Below, in pieces: positions 25,932 through 34,300 of a DNA stretch of 42,371 bases. The translations under genes and the position numbers were made by a program. Within the stretch, counting starts at the first letter, position 1; every line of letters starts with the position of its first letter. The stretch is from positions 1-42,371 of the forward strand of contig SLLG01000065.1 in the NCBI GenBank assembly GCA_007134215.1, in the 5' to 3' direction. Under the pieces are notes generated by a model. It was not told the DNA's origin. It was given only the letters and a program-made list of their open reading frames with translations, and made no database searches. Source of the DNA: Opitutales bacterium. GTDB lineage: Bacteria > Verrucomicrobiota > Verrucomicrobiia > Opitutales > Oceanipulchritudinaceae.

Positions 25932-25986
25932 GCGGAACACCTGCCCTGAGTTGCCGCCGGGGCGCATTGCCGCTTCCTTCGCCGCC

Positions 25987-26826
25987 ATGCCGGAACTCGC
26001 CGAAGTCGAATACTACCGCCGCCAGTGGCTGCCCGCCCTCGGCGACGCTGTGACGCGCGTCCACCTCCACCCGCGCGCCCGCGTCTTCCGCTCCACCGAT
26101 CCGCGCCAAATCCCGGCGGCAGTAGAGGGGCGCGCCTTCCGCGAAGCGCACGCCCACGGCAAGCAGTTGCTCTTCCGCTTTGGAAGCGACACATGGCTGC
26201 ACGTCCGCCTCGGCATGGCGGGCAAGCTGGAACGGGGCGACCCGGCGATGGTCCCCGGCAAACACGACCACCTCGTGCTCTTCACCGAAGCCCGCGCCCT
26301 CGCCTTCAACGACTACCGCATGTTCGGGAGCGCCGTGTTGCTGCGCTCCGCCGGGCTGCCCTCCTTCTGGCGAGGGCTCCCGCCCATGCCGCACGAGCCC
26401 GGTTTCACCCGCGGCGCCCTTGCCGCCTTCCTCCGTCGACGCGCAAAGGCGCCGATCAAGGCCGTTCTCCTCATGCAGGAACAGTTTCCGGGCATCGGCA
26501 ACTGGATGGCCGACGAAGCTCTCTGGCGCGCCCGCCTCCACCCCGCCTGCCCGGCCGGCGCGGTTGCCGGACGCAAACTCTCCGACCTGCACCGCACCCT
26601 GCGCGAAGTCACCGAAGACGCCCTCCGCGTCATCGCCCCGGACTGGAGCGACCCGCCCGACGACTGGCTCTTCAACCACCGCTGGCGCGACGGCGGCACA
26701 TGCCCCGCCACCGGAAAGCCCCTCCGCCGCGAGACCATCGGAGGTCGCACAACCTGCTACTCGCCCGCCCGCCAGAAACTGCCGCCCGGTCTCTGTCACG
26801 GCGGAATCCCCGGCCGCGAGGCTTGA
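25987..26826 (+). CDS. Fpg/Nei-family DNA glycosylase with partial zinc finger
   Basis: Base-excision repair glycosylase/AP lyase of 279 aa. After Met removal it begins PELAEVE, with Pro2 the Schiff-base nucleophile and Glu3 the general acid. Lys59 (HGKQLLF) matches the conserved lysine. The helix-two-turn-helix is around 157-186 with Asn172 in FPGIGNWMADE. The zinc finger is reduced: Cys239 and Cys257 remain but their partners are Thr242 and Pro260, while Arg254 in GGRTT, which contacts the lesion, is kept. It may use a zincless finger as in NEIL1. The substrate (oxidised purine or pyrimidine) cannot be decided. The start is set by the PELAEVE motif. It follows the ABC genes by 55 bases. Confidence 0.88.
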   Translation: MPELAEVEYYRRQWLPALGDAVTRVHLHPRARVFRSTDPRQIPAAVEGRAFREAHAHGKQLLFRFGSDTWLHVRLGMAGKLERGDPAMVPGKHDHLVLFTEARALAFNDYRMFGSAVLLRSAGLPSFWRGLPPMPHEPGFTRGALAAFLRRRAKAPIKAVLLMQEQFPGIGNWMADEALWRARLHPACPAGAVAGRKLSDLHRTLREVTEDALRVIAPDWSDPPDDWLFNHRWRDGGTCPATGKPLRRETIGGRTTCYSPARQKLPPGLCHGGIPGREA

Positions 26827-26902
26827 ATTTCCGCGGGTAAGCCTTTCAATGGGAGGTTTTTTCAGAATCCGAAACGACAAACCTTTTAGAAAACCCTACG
26901 AT

Positions 26903-28780
26903 ATGAGCACAACAACACCGGAAACCCACACCTTCCAGGCGGAGGTCAAACAACTCCTCGATATCGTTATCCACTCGCTCTACACGGACAAAGAGATTTT
27001 CGTGCGCGAGTTGGTCTCGAACGCGGCGGACTCGCTCTCCAAGCTCCGCCATCTCCAGCTCAAGGGCGAGACGCTCTTCGACGAGGACCTCCCCGCCGAA
27101 ATCAATATCTCCACGGACGACGCCGCGGGCACCGTCACCATCCAGGACTACGGTGTCGGCCTCACACACGACGAGTTGGTGGAAAACCTCGGCACCATCG
27201 CCAAGTCCGGCTCCAAAGCCTTTGCCTCCGCCCTGCGCGAGGCGAAGGACAACCCCGCCGACACCCTCGAACTCATCGGCCAGTTCGGCGTGGGCTTCTA
27301 CAGCGCCTTCATGGTCGCCAAGGAAGTGCGCGTCTACACGCACTCATGGAAAACGGACGCCGGCAACCTCTGCTGGGTGAGCGACGGCTCCGGTGAATAC
27401 CGCATCGAACCGACGGAGGACACGCAGCGCCGCGGCGCGAAGATCGTCCTCAAACTCAAGGACGATGCCAAGGAGTTCGCCAAGGAAGACCGCATCAAGG
27501 AAATCCTGCAACGCTACAGCAGCTTCGTGCCCTACCCCGTCAACCTCAACGGCAAGCGGGTCAACACCGTCGAGGCCATCTGGACGAAGAGCCCCTCCGA
27601 GGTGAAGAAGGAAGCCTACACGGAGTTCTACAAATTCCAGGCCAACGCCTTCGACGAGCCGCTGCAGACCTTCCACTTCGCCGCCGACGCCCCGATTGAG
27701 ATCAACGCGCTCCTCTTCACGCCGACACAGAATATCGAGCGCTTCGGCTTCGGCCGCATGGAGCCCGGTGTCGCGCTCTACTGCAAAAAGGTTCTCATCG
27801 ACCCGCACCCGCGCAACCTCCTGCCGGAGTGGCTGCGGTTCCTGCGCGGGGTCATCGACAGCGCCGACCTCCCCCTCAACATTTCCCGCGAGTCCATGCA
27901 GGACAGCGCGCTTGTGCGAAAACTGAGCAAGGTCATCACCGGACGCTTCCTCAAGTTCCTCGGCGACGAGGCGCGCAAAAACCCCGACAACTTCGCCAAG
28001 TTCTACGACACCTTCGCGATCTTCCTGAAGGAAGGTGCGACGAGCGACCACGAGCACCGCGAGAAAATCGCGCCCCTGCTGCGCTACGAAAGCTCCGCCA
28101 CCGAGCCCGGCAAAACCACCTCCCTCAGGGACTACGTCGAGCGCATGGGCGAGAACCAAAAGGAAATCTACTACCTCCACGCCCCCAAGCGCTCCACCAT
28201 CGAAGGCGGTCCTTACCTCGAAGCCTTCAAGGCGCGCGGTCTCGAGGTGCTCTACCTCTTCGATCCCATCGACGAGTTCGTCATGACCCACCTCGGCGAG
28301 TTCGAGGGCAAGAAGATGGTCGCGGCGGACTCCGCCGACGTGACGCTCGACGAGGCCCCCGCGGGTGAAGGCGAGCCCCTCCCGGAGGACGAAACGAAGG
28401 CGCTCTGCGGTTGGCTCAAAGAACGCTTCGGCGACCGCGTGGAAACCGTTGAGGCAAGCAACCGTCTCGTCGGCAGTCCCGCCGCCGCCCTCAACGCCGA
28501 CCGCTTCATGACCGCCTCCATGCGGCGCGTCCTCAAGTCCATGAACCAGGACACGGGTGCCGCGCCCGGCGTAAAGCTGGAGATCAATCCGCGCCACGCC
28601 CTCGTCAAGCGGCTTGCCGCACTGAAGGGCGACGACACCGACCTCGCGGGCGCCGTGGCCGACCAACTCCTCGACAACAGCCTCATGGCGGCCGGCCTCG
28701 TCGAAGACCCCCGCGAAATGGCGGGTCGCCTCAACGCCCTCCTCGAACGCCTCGCGGGAACCCAGCAGAAGCAGTCATGA
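26903..28780 (+). CDS. htpG: chaperone protein HtpG (Hsp90)
   Basis: Bacterial Hsp90 homologue, 625 aa, the usual length. The GHKL ATPase domain is complete: FVRELVSNAADSL with the catalytic Glu and nucleotide Asn, IQDYGVGLTHDEL, GTIAKSG and GQFGVGFYSAFMVA. The middle domain has LLPEWLRFLRGVIDSADLPLNISRE, and the C-terminal dimerisation domain follows. The ATG at 26903 matches the family N-terminus. Cytoplasmic, ATP-dependent folding of client proteins. I looked upstream for a CIRCE-type operator and found none; the leader contains GGGAGG then T6 at 26850-26864. The stop overlaps the next gene's start (ATGA). Confidence 0.97.
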   Translation: MSTTTPETHTFQAEVKQLLDIVIHSLYTDKEIFVRELVSNAADSLSKLRHLQLKGETLFDEDLPAEINISTDDAAGTVTIQDYGVGLTHDELVENLGTIAKSGSKAFASALREAKDNPADTLELIGQFGVGFYSAFMVAKEVRVYTHSWKTDAGNLCWVSDGSGEYRIEPTEDTQRRGAKIVLKLKDDAKEFAKEDRIKEILQRYSSFVPYPVNLNGKRVNTVEAIWTKSPSEVKKEAYTEFYKFQANAFDEPLQTFHFAADAPIEINALLFTPTQNIERFGFGRMEPGVALYCKKVLIDPHPRNLLPEWLRFLRGVIDSADLPLNISRESMQDSALVRKLSKVITGRFLKFLGDEARKNPDNFAKFYDTFAIFLKEGATSDHEHREKIAPLLRYESSATEPGKTTSLRDYVERMGENQKEIYYLHAPKRSTIEGGPYLEAFKARGLEVLYLFDPIDEFVMTHLGEFEGKKMVAADSADVTLDEAPAGEGEPLPEDETKALCGWLKERFGDRVETVEASNRLVGSPAAALNADRFMTASMRRVLKSMNQDTGAAPGVKLEINPRHALVKRLAALKGDDTDLAGAVADQLLDNSLMAAGLVEDPREMAGRLNALLERLAGTQQKQS

Positions 28781-28980
28781 GCCACCAAGGATCCGCGGGC
28801 AACGTCCTCGCCGCTTTGTGCAGCTTTTTCATTCCCGGCCTCGGGCAGTTGCTGCAAGGGCGGCTGCTGCGGGCGATCATCATGTTCGTCCTCGCGGCGG
28901 CGCTGTGGGTGGTTCTCCTCGGCTGGATCATCCACCTCTGGTCGATCCTCGACGCCGCCCTCTTCCGCCCGCCGGGCTGA
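28777..28980 (+). CDS. small membrane protein (TM2-like)
   Basis: 67-residue protein with two hydrophobic helices (about 8-26 and 33-55) separated by the turn PGLGQLLQGR, which is the hallmark of TM2-like small membrane proteins. Function unknown. Its ATG overlaps the htpG stop (ATGA), so it is translated together with the chaperone. It ends 12 bases before the convergent gene, with the perfect palindrome AGCCGGCCGGCT (28982-28993) in between. Confidence 0.75.
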   Translation: MSHQGSAGNVLAALCSFFIPGLGQLLQGRLLRAIIMFVLAAALWVVLLGWIIHLWSILDAALFRPPG

Positions 28981-28981
28981 C

Positions 28982-28993
28982 AGCCGGCCGGCT
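28982..28993. repeat. 12-base palindrome between convergent genes
   Basis: AGCCGGCCGGCT is a perfect palindrome occupying the whole gap between the small membrane protein gene and the stop codon of the 362-residue gene. No T-run is attached, so termination would need another signal. Confidence 0.35.
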
Positions 28994-30081
28994 CAATCGG
29001 GCATGAGCATATAGACGACATGCAGGCGGTCTTCGCCCTCCTCCTCATCGCCCGGCGGTTCCCACAGCAAGACTTGGACGAGGCAACGGCTGCCCTCAAA
29101 AAACCGGGTAAAGGAGCGAAGCCGGGCGAAAAAGTCGCGGTCTTCCAGAATGGCACGGACAATCGCCCGTTCGTTTTCATCGGCATCGGGAGATTTGAGC
29201 AACTCGCGTCTCTCCTTCTTGTTGAACGCTGCGATGACAAGGCTGTTCGCGAGGAGACGCATCGCCATTCCGCGCAGTGCCTCCCGCTTTACTTCATCGC
29301 CCGTTTCGCCTTGGTAAGCCCTCTCCACCACTTCCGCCATATCGAAAGCGAATGGCTCAAGCGCGTCGGCAAGCTCGTGTTCGTCGGGCTCGAAAACAAG
29401 CTCCGGTTCAAAAGGCATCCCTCCGTCGACCAAAACCTCTACCATCTCCTCGAACGCTTCACGCCGTCCGCCGCCGCCCGCGCACTCGCAATACAGCTTG
29501 ATAGCGGGCTTCGCGGGCTGATCGTCGTCCGAGTCTTCGCTGTCGTCATCGTCGTACGCCTCGTCCTCCGATGCCTCATCACCGAGCCTCACGGCATAAT
29601 GGAATCCATCCTCACCGCAACGCGCCCGCAGGCGGCCAAGGATCCGCTCAACGGTGCGTTCGTCCTCGTAGGGGCCCTGAACATAGTGCGGCTTCCCGTC
29701 CATACCGTATCTAAAGGTCTCCGCGCAATCCGCCGCCTTCACGCCGCCGAACACCCGCGAGGCCTTCTTGTAGTCGCCGTGCGGCGCAAAGCCGAAGCCG
29801 CGCGCATAGTCGACCGCGCCCTCGATAAACTTGCGGCACCGAGCGACGTCCTTCTTCTCCCGCCCGTTCTCAAAAATCCTCCCGAGAATCTCATCGAGTT
29901 CTGCGTCGTCACGCTGCGAGAGGAGGAAGGCGTTTTTGACCCCGAGACAAAAGCGGTCGACAAGGAACACGCCGAGGTCCCACGACCCGCCCCGCCGCCG
30001 CGCGACCACCACGTTGCCGATGCCCGGACCGTCGTCATCGAAAAGTCCGGTTTCAATATACCCTATATGATTTCCGCTCAT
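28993..30081 (-). CDS. uncharacterised acidic protein, 362 aa
   Basis: I do not recognise a named family. Residues 1-150 look like a folded, conserved-type domain: VVVARRRGGSWDLGVFLVDRFCLGVKNAF, then FIEGAVDYARGFGFAPHGDYKKA and YGMDGKPHYVQGPYEDER. I have an impression of similar uncharacterised N-terminal domains in other bacteria. A very acidic Asp/Ser/Glu linker (about 168-187) joins it to a second helical part (200-320) and an acidic end. There is no signal peptide or membrane helix, so it is cytoplasmic. The start ATG has no clear ribosome binding site. It lies downstream of the barrel gene on the same strand, but a terminator separates them. A long open frame on the opposite strand is a shadow of its biased codons. 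Confidence 0.6.
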   Translation of the reverse strand: MSGNHIGYIETGLFDDDGPGIGNVVVARRRGGSWDLGVFLVDRFCLGVKNAFLLSQRDDAELDEILGRIFENGREKKDVARCRKFIEGAVDYARGFGFAPHGDYKKASRVFGGVKAADCAETFRYGMDGKPHYVQGPYEDERTVERILGRLRARCGEDGFHYAVRLGDEASEDEAYDDDDSEDSDDDQPAKPAIKLYCECAGGGGRREAFEEMVEVLVDGGMPFEPELVFEPDEHELADALEPFAFDMAEVVERAYQGETGDEVKREALRGMAMRLLANSLVIAAFNKKERRELLKSPDADENERAIVRAILEDRDFFARLRSFTRFFEGSRCLVQVLLWEPPGDEEEGEDRLHVVYMLMPD

Positions 30082-30122
30082 CTACGCCCGGACAAAATGT
30101 GGAAACGATCGTCCAGGACCAC

Positions 30123-30154
30123 AAAAATCCGGCGCTCCGCAATAATCCGCCGGA
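30123..30154 (-). terminator. rho-independent terminator of the barrel gene
   Basis: On the minus strand TCCGGCG and CGCCGGA (30154-30148 and 30134-30128) form a perfect 7-base stem around a 13-base loop, followed directly by TTTTTG. It lies 25 bases after the stop of the barrel-like gene and separates it from the 362-residue gene. Confidence 0.7.
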
Positions 30155-30178
30155 GAAAAATCCAGGCTCCCGGGCCTC

Positions 30179-31189
30179 TCAGAATTTCCAGGAAGTGCCG
30201 ATCATGGCGCGGAGCGCCTCGTAACGGCTTCCGTTTTCGTAGACGAGCGAGCCTTTGAAGGAGCGTCCGCGGGTGATCCGGTAGCCCGTCCCGATGCCGT
30301 AGGCCTGAAAATTGTCGACGAAGCTGCTGCGGAGGAAGCGGGTATCCATGATATATCCGTGGTGCGTCCACCGCCCCGCGAGGTAGAACACTTGGATTCC
30401 ATTTATCAGCACCTGCTGGTTGTCCCGAACCGGGTCGGGATAATCCTTCCGCCCAGAGTTCCACGCGAGGGACACCGAATTTCCGACATTCACGACCCAA
30501 TGCTCGTCGAGGCGGTAGGCGAAGCTACTGGAGAGCCCCGTATTGTAAACCCACGCGCCTTGATTGAGGTCGGACGATTCGCGCAAAAAGATTCCCGCCG
30601 CCGGAGTCACCTTCCAGCGATAGGGTTTGCCGTCGGTCTTGATGAAGATGTGGTGCGAATAGGCCGCCGAGACACCCCCTCCGTAGATGCTGGCGTTGCC
30701 GGTGCTTATACCGTCGGCCCCGATCACGACATCTTTCGCCCGCGTGATGGAAAGCGGTGCGACAACATTCAGCACACCGCGTTCGCTCATCCGCCGGGAG
30801 TATGGAATCCTCATCGTGTAGAAGTCGAAGTCCACTCCGTCTACCTTGGAAGATCCGAAACCCACATCCACATCGAGAGCCGACATACCCGCCGTCTCCG
30901 CCGCGGTTTCCGCGATCTCCGCGGGTAGCTCCTCCTCGAATTGTTCAACGGCATCGTCCGTGCCGATGAAAGCCCCCAGCATCGCCGCCACCGCCGCCGC
31001 TTCCGCCGTCGTAGACCTCGGGGTACCGTCGGTGAGGCCGACTGCGGAGTGCGGGCCGTCGTAAAATTCTCCGTAGTGATGGTGGTGATCATCCCACCAC
31101 TCTTCCTCTTCCCAGGGAGGGGGCGTCTGCTGCGCAAAGGAAGCGCAGGTGAAAGATAGCAGGACTGCGGTTAAAATCATCTTTCTCAT
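30179..31189 (-). CDS. secreted, probable outer-membrane beta-barrel protein
   Basis: 336 aa with a clear signal peptide (1-19, cleavage after CASFA). The mature N-terminus is odd: PPPWEEEEWWDDHHHHYGEFYD, rich in Trp, Glu, Asp and His, followed by an Ala/Glu helical stretch (about 60-100). From about 105 to the end it alternates polar and hydrophobic residues in strand-like pairs (FDFYTMRIPYSRRM, SIYGGGVSAAYSHH, WVVNVGNSVSLAWN). It ends SWKF, a terminal Phe as recognised by the BAM machinery. I infer an outer-membrane barrel of roughly ten strands. No family is recognised. It is divergent from the AsmA-like gene, with about 140 shared upstream bases. The His-Asp cluster might bind metal. Confidence 0.65.
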   Translation of the reverse strand: MRKMILTAVLLSFTCASFAQQTPPPWEEEEWWDDHHHHYGEFYDGPHSAVGLTDGTPRSTTAEAAAVAAMLGAFIGTDDAVEQFEEELPAEIAETAAETAGMSALDVDVGFGSSKVDGVDFDFYTMRIPYSRRMSERGVLNVVAPLSITRAKDVVIGADGISTGNASIYGGGVSAAYSHHIFIKTDGKPYRWKVTPAAGIFLRESSDLNQGAWVYNTGLSSSFAYRLDEHWVVNVGNSVSLAWNSGRKDYPDPVRDNQQVLINGIQVFYLAGRWTHHGYIMDTRFLRSSFVDNFQAYGIGTGYRITRGRSFKGSLVYENGSRYEALRAMIGTSWKF

Positions 31190-31330
31190 AAAGGATCTCT
31201 TTGTTTTCGGGTTTGGCGCAAAAGCCCCGGCGTGGGCTGATTAGAAGATCGATTTGAACTGACACGCTGGATAAGTTTTGTTTTTATTAATAGCAACCAT
31301 CAGCCGTTGCCGGACAACGATATCAGAAAG

Positions 31331-34300
31331 ATGAAATCCCATTATAAGAAAATCTTTTCCATCCTCGTGCTTTTTCCGTGCATCATCGCGTTCACCGCCC
31401 TCGGCACGCTTGCATTCCCCGGTTGGAACCTGACCCCGCTCCGCGGTTTCATAGCCGCTTCAGTGGAAAGCCAGGTTGAAGGGCTTGAGTTTTCCTTCGC
31501 CGAGGCACGCCTACAACTGAAAGGAGGCACGCAACTGCAAGCAAGAATCCGACACACCACCTTGGGACAGGCCGGGGGCAAACGCACGCTCGAACTGGGC
31601 AACGCCGAGGTAAGCATACCCCTTCGCCGTCTTTTCGGCGGCAGGATCATGCCGGCGTGGTTCGACCTGCACGAAGTATCGGCCTGGCTGGATACCGACG
31701 AGTCCGGAATTCCCGTTCTTCCGCCGTGGCTTCAGGGACTGACCGAGACCGAGGCTGAAACAGTGGACACCACCGCATGGGATCCATTTCGGCTCAGTCA
31801 GATTCCGGTCATCTGGAAAATCACAGAAGGCGAAGCCGCGCGGGTCCGGATCACTGTATACAAAGCGCACCTCATAAGGAACGGGAAGACAGCCATCTTC
31901 TCGCTGCCATCGCTTCACATAGATCTCGACGGACGCGCGGACGGCGCGGAGGTCACTTGGCGGAGCGGTGAAATCGATGTTCCCGACTCCCACTACGTTT
32001 CAGGCCAAATGCGCGTCAACGTGCCGGATGAAAAGGTAGACTGGAAGAATCATCTTCGGCTTCCCTTGACCCCGGACCTCGCCGCATGGCTGGAAACGGG
32101 ATTTCCTTTTCTTCCCGTTCCCTCATTCCTCAACACAACCGCCGAGCTGCATGCGGCAGGGAGGGTTGAACTGCTGGAGTCGCGCATGGATACATCCGGC
32201 CAGCTTACTCTCGCCGCCGGACAGATCGCACCCGTCGGCGATCCCGCCTTCCGACTGAGCCTGCCTCCGGTGACCATGGACTTTGGAAGTGACCTTTATT
32301 TCGGAGACGGCCTACCCCGTCTCCACAGCAACCTCGCGGTCCGTCTCGGGGAAGGAGAACGTGCTTCTGTTGTCACCTTCAACGCCCGTCTCGACAGCGC
32401 GGAAGACTCCCTCGGCATGGAAACCGTCGGCACACTCAAATACGTCGAAGACATCCTCGCCATTCTGCCTCCCGCCCTTCGCCCCGCGTCCATTACCGGT
32501 GACTTCCGCTGGACCGCCGCGCTCGACACCAGTCTCGCCCTTCCCGCACGCGTCCGGCAGGGATCTGTCTCTGTCAGCAGCGGGGGAATCGAACTCCGCC
32601 TCGAGGGTAATCCGGACCAACCCCTCCACATTGAACCGTTCACCTTCTCCGGAATGTTCGAACAATCCGGAAACCTCATAAACGTGTCCCCCTTTCATTT
32701 TCGAATGGGACCGCTTGCCATCGATGGCAGCGGCTTCCATTGGCACGGCAGCGAAGAGACACCCGGCGGAACAGGCACGATAAGTCTCCGCCCGGTCGCG
32801 ACGGCAGACCTCATTCGTCTCATACCCGGCGGACAAGGCTTCATGCCCGATAGCTTCACCGAATGGTTTGAAGAAGTGAATGTCGAAACTGCCGACGTTA
32901 CTTTTACCGTCCAACCCGGAGAAGAAGGCGACAGCTTCATTGAACGAGTTTCGATAACCCCCGCATGGAGGCTGAGCATCCATGGAAAACCGCTCTGCGG
33001 AGGCGGATCGGTCACCGCCGTTATTCCTGAGAATACAATTTCCATCGATCTACGGGCGGCTGAGTTTAACCCCGCCGGAATGCTCGTTCCTGTCATCTCC
33101 GGATACGTCGACATCGACTCCAAAACGACACTCTCCCTGCGCGGCGATATCGACATCCCGACGTTTTCGGGCCAGCTGACGGCGGCGCTTGAAGCCGAGC
33201 CGGGCTGGATCCGCCTCGCTGAGAATCCGGTGCTACGGACGGGTGAAGCTGTGCCGTTGCACGGCATAAGCTCACAACTGTACCTTGCGGGAGGACTGGA
33301 CCACATCAGGAAAGCTGCAGGTGAATTCACTCTGTCCGCCGCGCCCGCACAACTCCACTGCACACTCTCAGCGGCACCCTTCGCCCTGCAAGCCGCCGAC
33401 ACGGAACCACTGCATCTCCACGTTTCGGCAGACATACAGCCGAAACCAACAAGAGAGATTCTCTATTGGCTTCATCCCGAAGTCGTGGCTGCGTTGCCCC
33501 TCCCGGCGGAGATTCTGCACCAGATCGATTTAGAGTCCGCCATGCTTCAGATGGAGATCAGCCTGCAGAACACAGATTCGGGTTCCGGCGTCACTCTTTC
33601 GGTGCCCGAGGCCTCGCTCCGGCTTCGAACAGGGCGTGAACCACTCCCTGTTTCGGCGACGGGCTTCAGCGAAGCAGATGGCTCAACGCGTGTCCTTTGG
33701 TCATCAGAGCCGTGGAATCCCGCGCAAACCGGTATAGAAACCGACAATTTTCTCCCGTTCTCATCCGGCATCCTGCAGCTTCCGCTCTCCTTTCGGGGAG
33801 AACTTCTTCTTCCCGGACCCTTCCTGTTGCACGATCCCGCCCGGCTCTTGCCCGACCTCCGCATCCAGGCACACGTGTCCGGAGAAGACGGTTCGATCCG
33901 CCCGAATCCGTCCCGCGAAGAGGGGTTCGCCCTTACCAAGGTCGACGGGCGGCTCTCCCTCACTCCCTCACCCCCGTCAATGGACGCGGTGCTGCTTGTC
34001 GAAAGCGGGATCGGAACCCTCCGTGTGGAATCAGAGGTCGCCGCCTTCCAAGAGACCGCTCCGAGCGTGCGGCTCAAGGCACAGGTAAGCAGTAACCTCT
34101 CCGCCGTGGACACCATCCTTGATGTGCTCGACCTCACGGAGCAACTTCCTTTGTGGGCGCAGAAGGGAGGATTCCGCGGGACCGTCGATGCAACGGTCGG
34201 CACCCGCGGGTTTCTCCGCGAAGATTGGAATCCCGGTGACTGGCCGTTGGAAATGGAGTTGAAAATGCGCGACATCTGGAGCCCGCTGCCGGACGATTCA

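Noticed and set aside
26827-26902. CIRCE heat-shock operator ahead of htpG
   Set aside because: No TTAGCACTC-N9-GAGTGCTAA or close variant occurs in the gap.
29020-30258. Long open frame (412 codons) on the plus strand opposite the 362-residue gene
   Set aside because: Its translation has no domain-like pattern, it overlaps the barrel gene end, and the minus-strand product shows a coherent domain and acidic linker.
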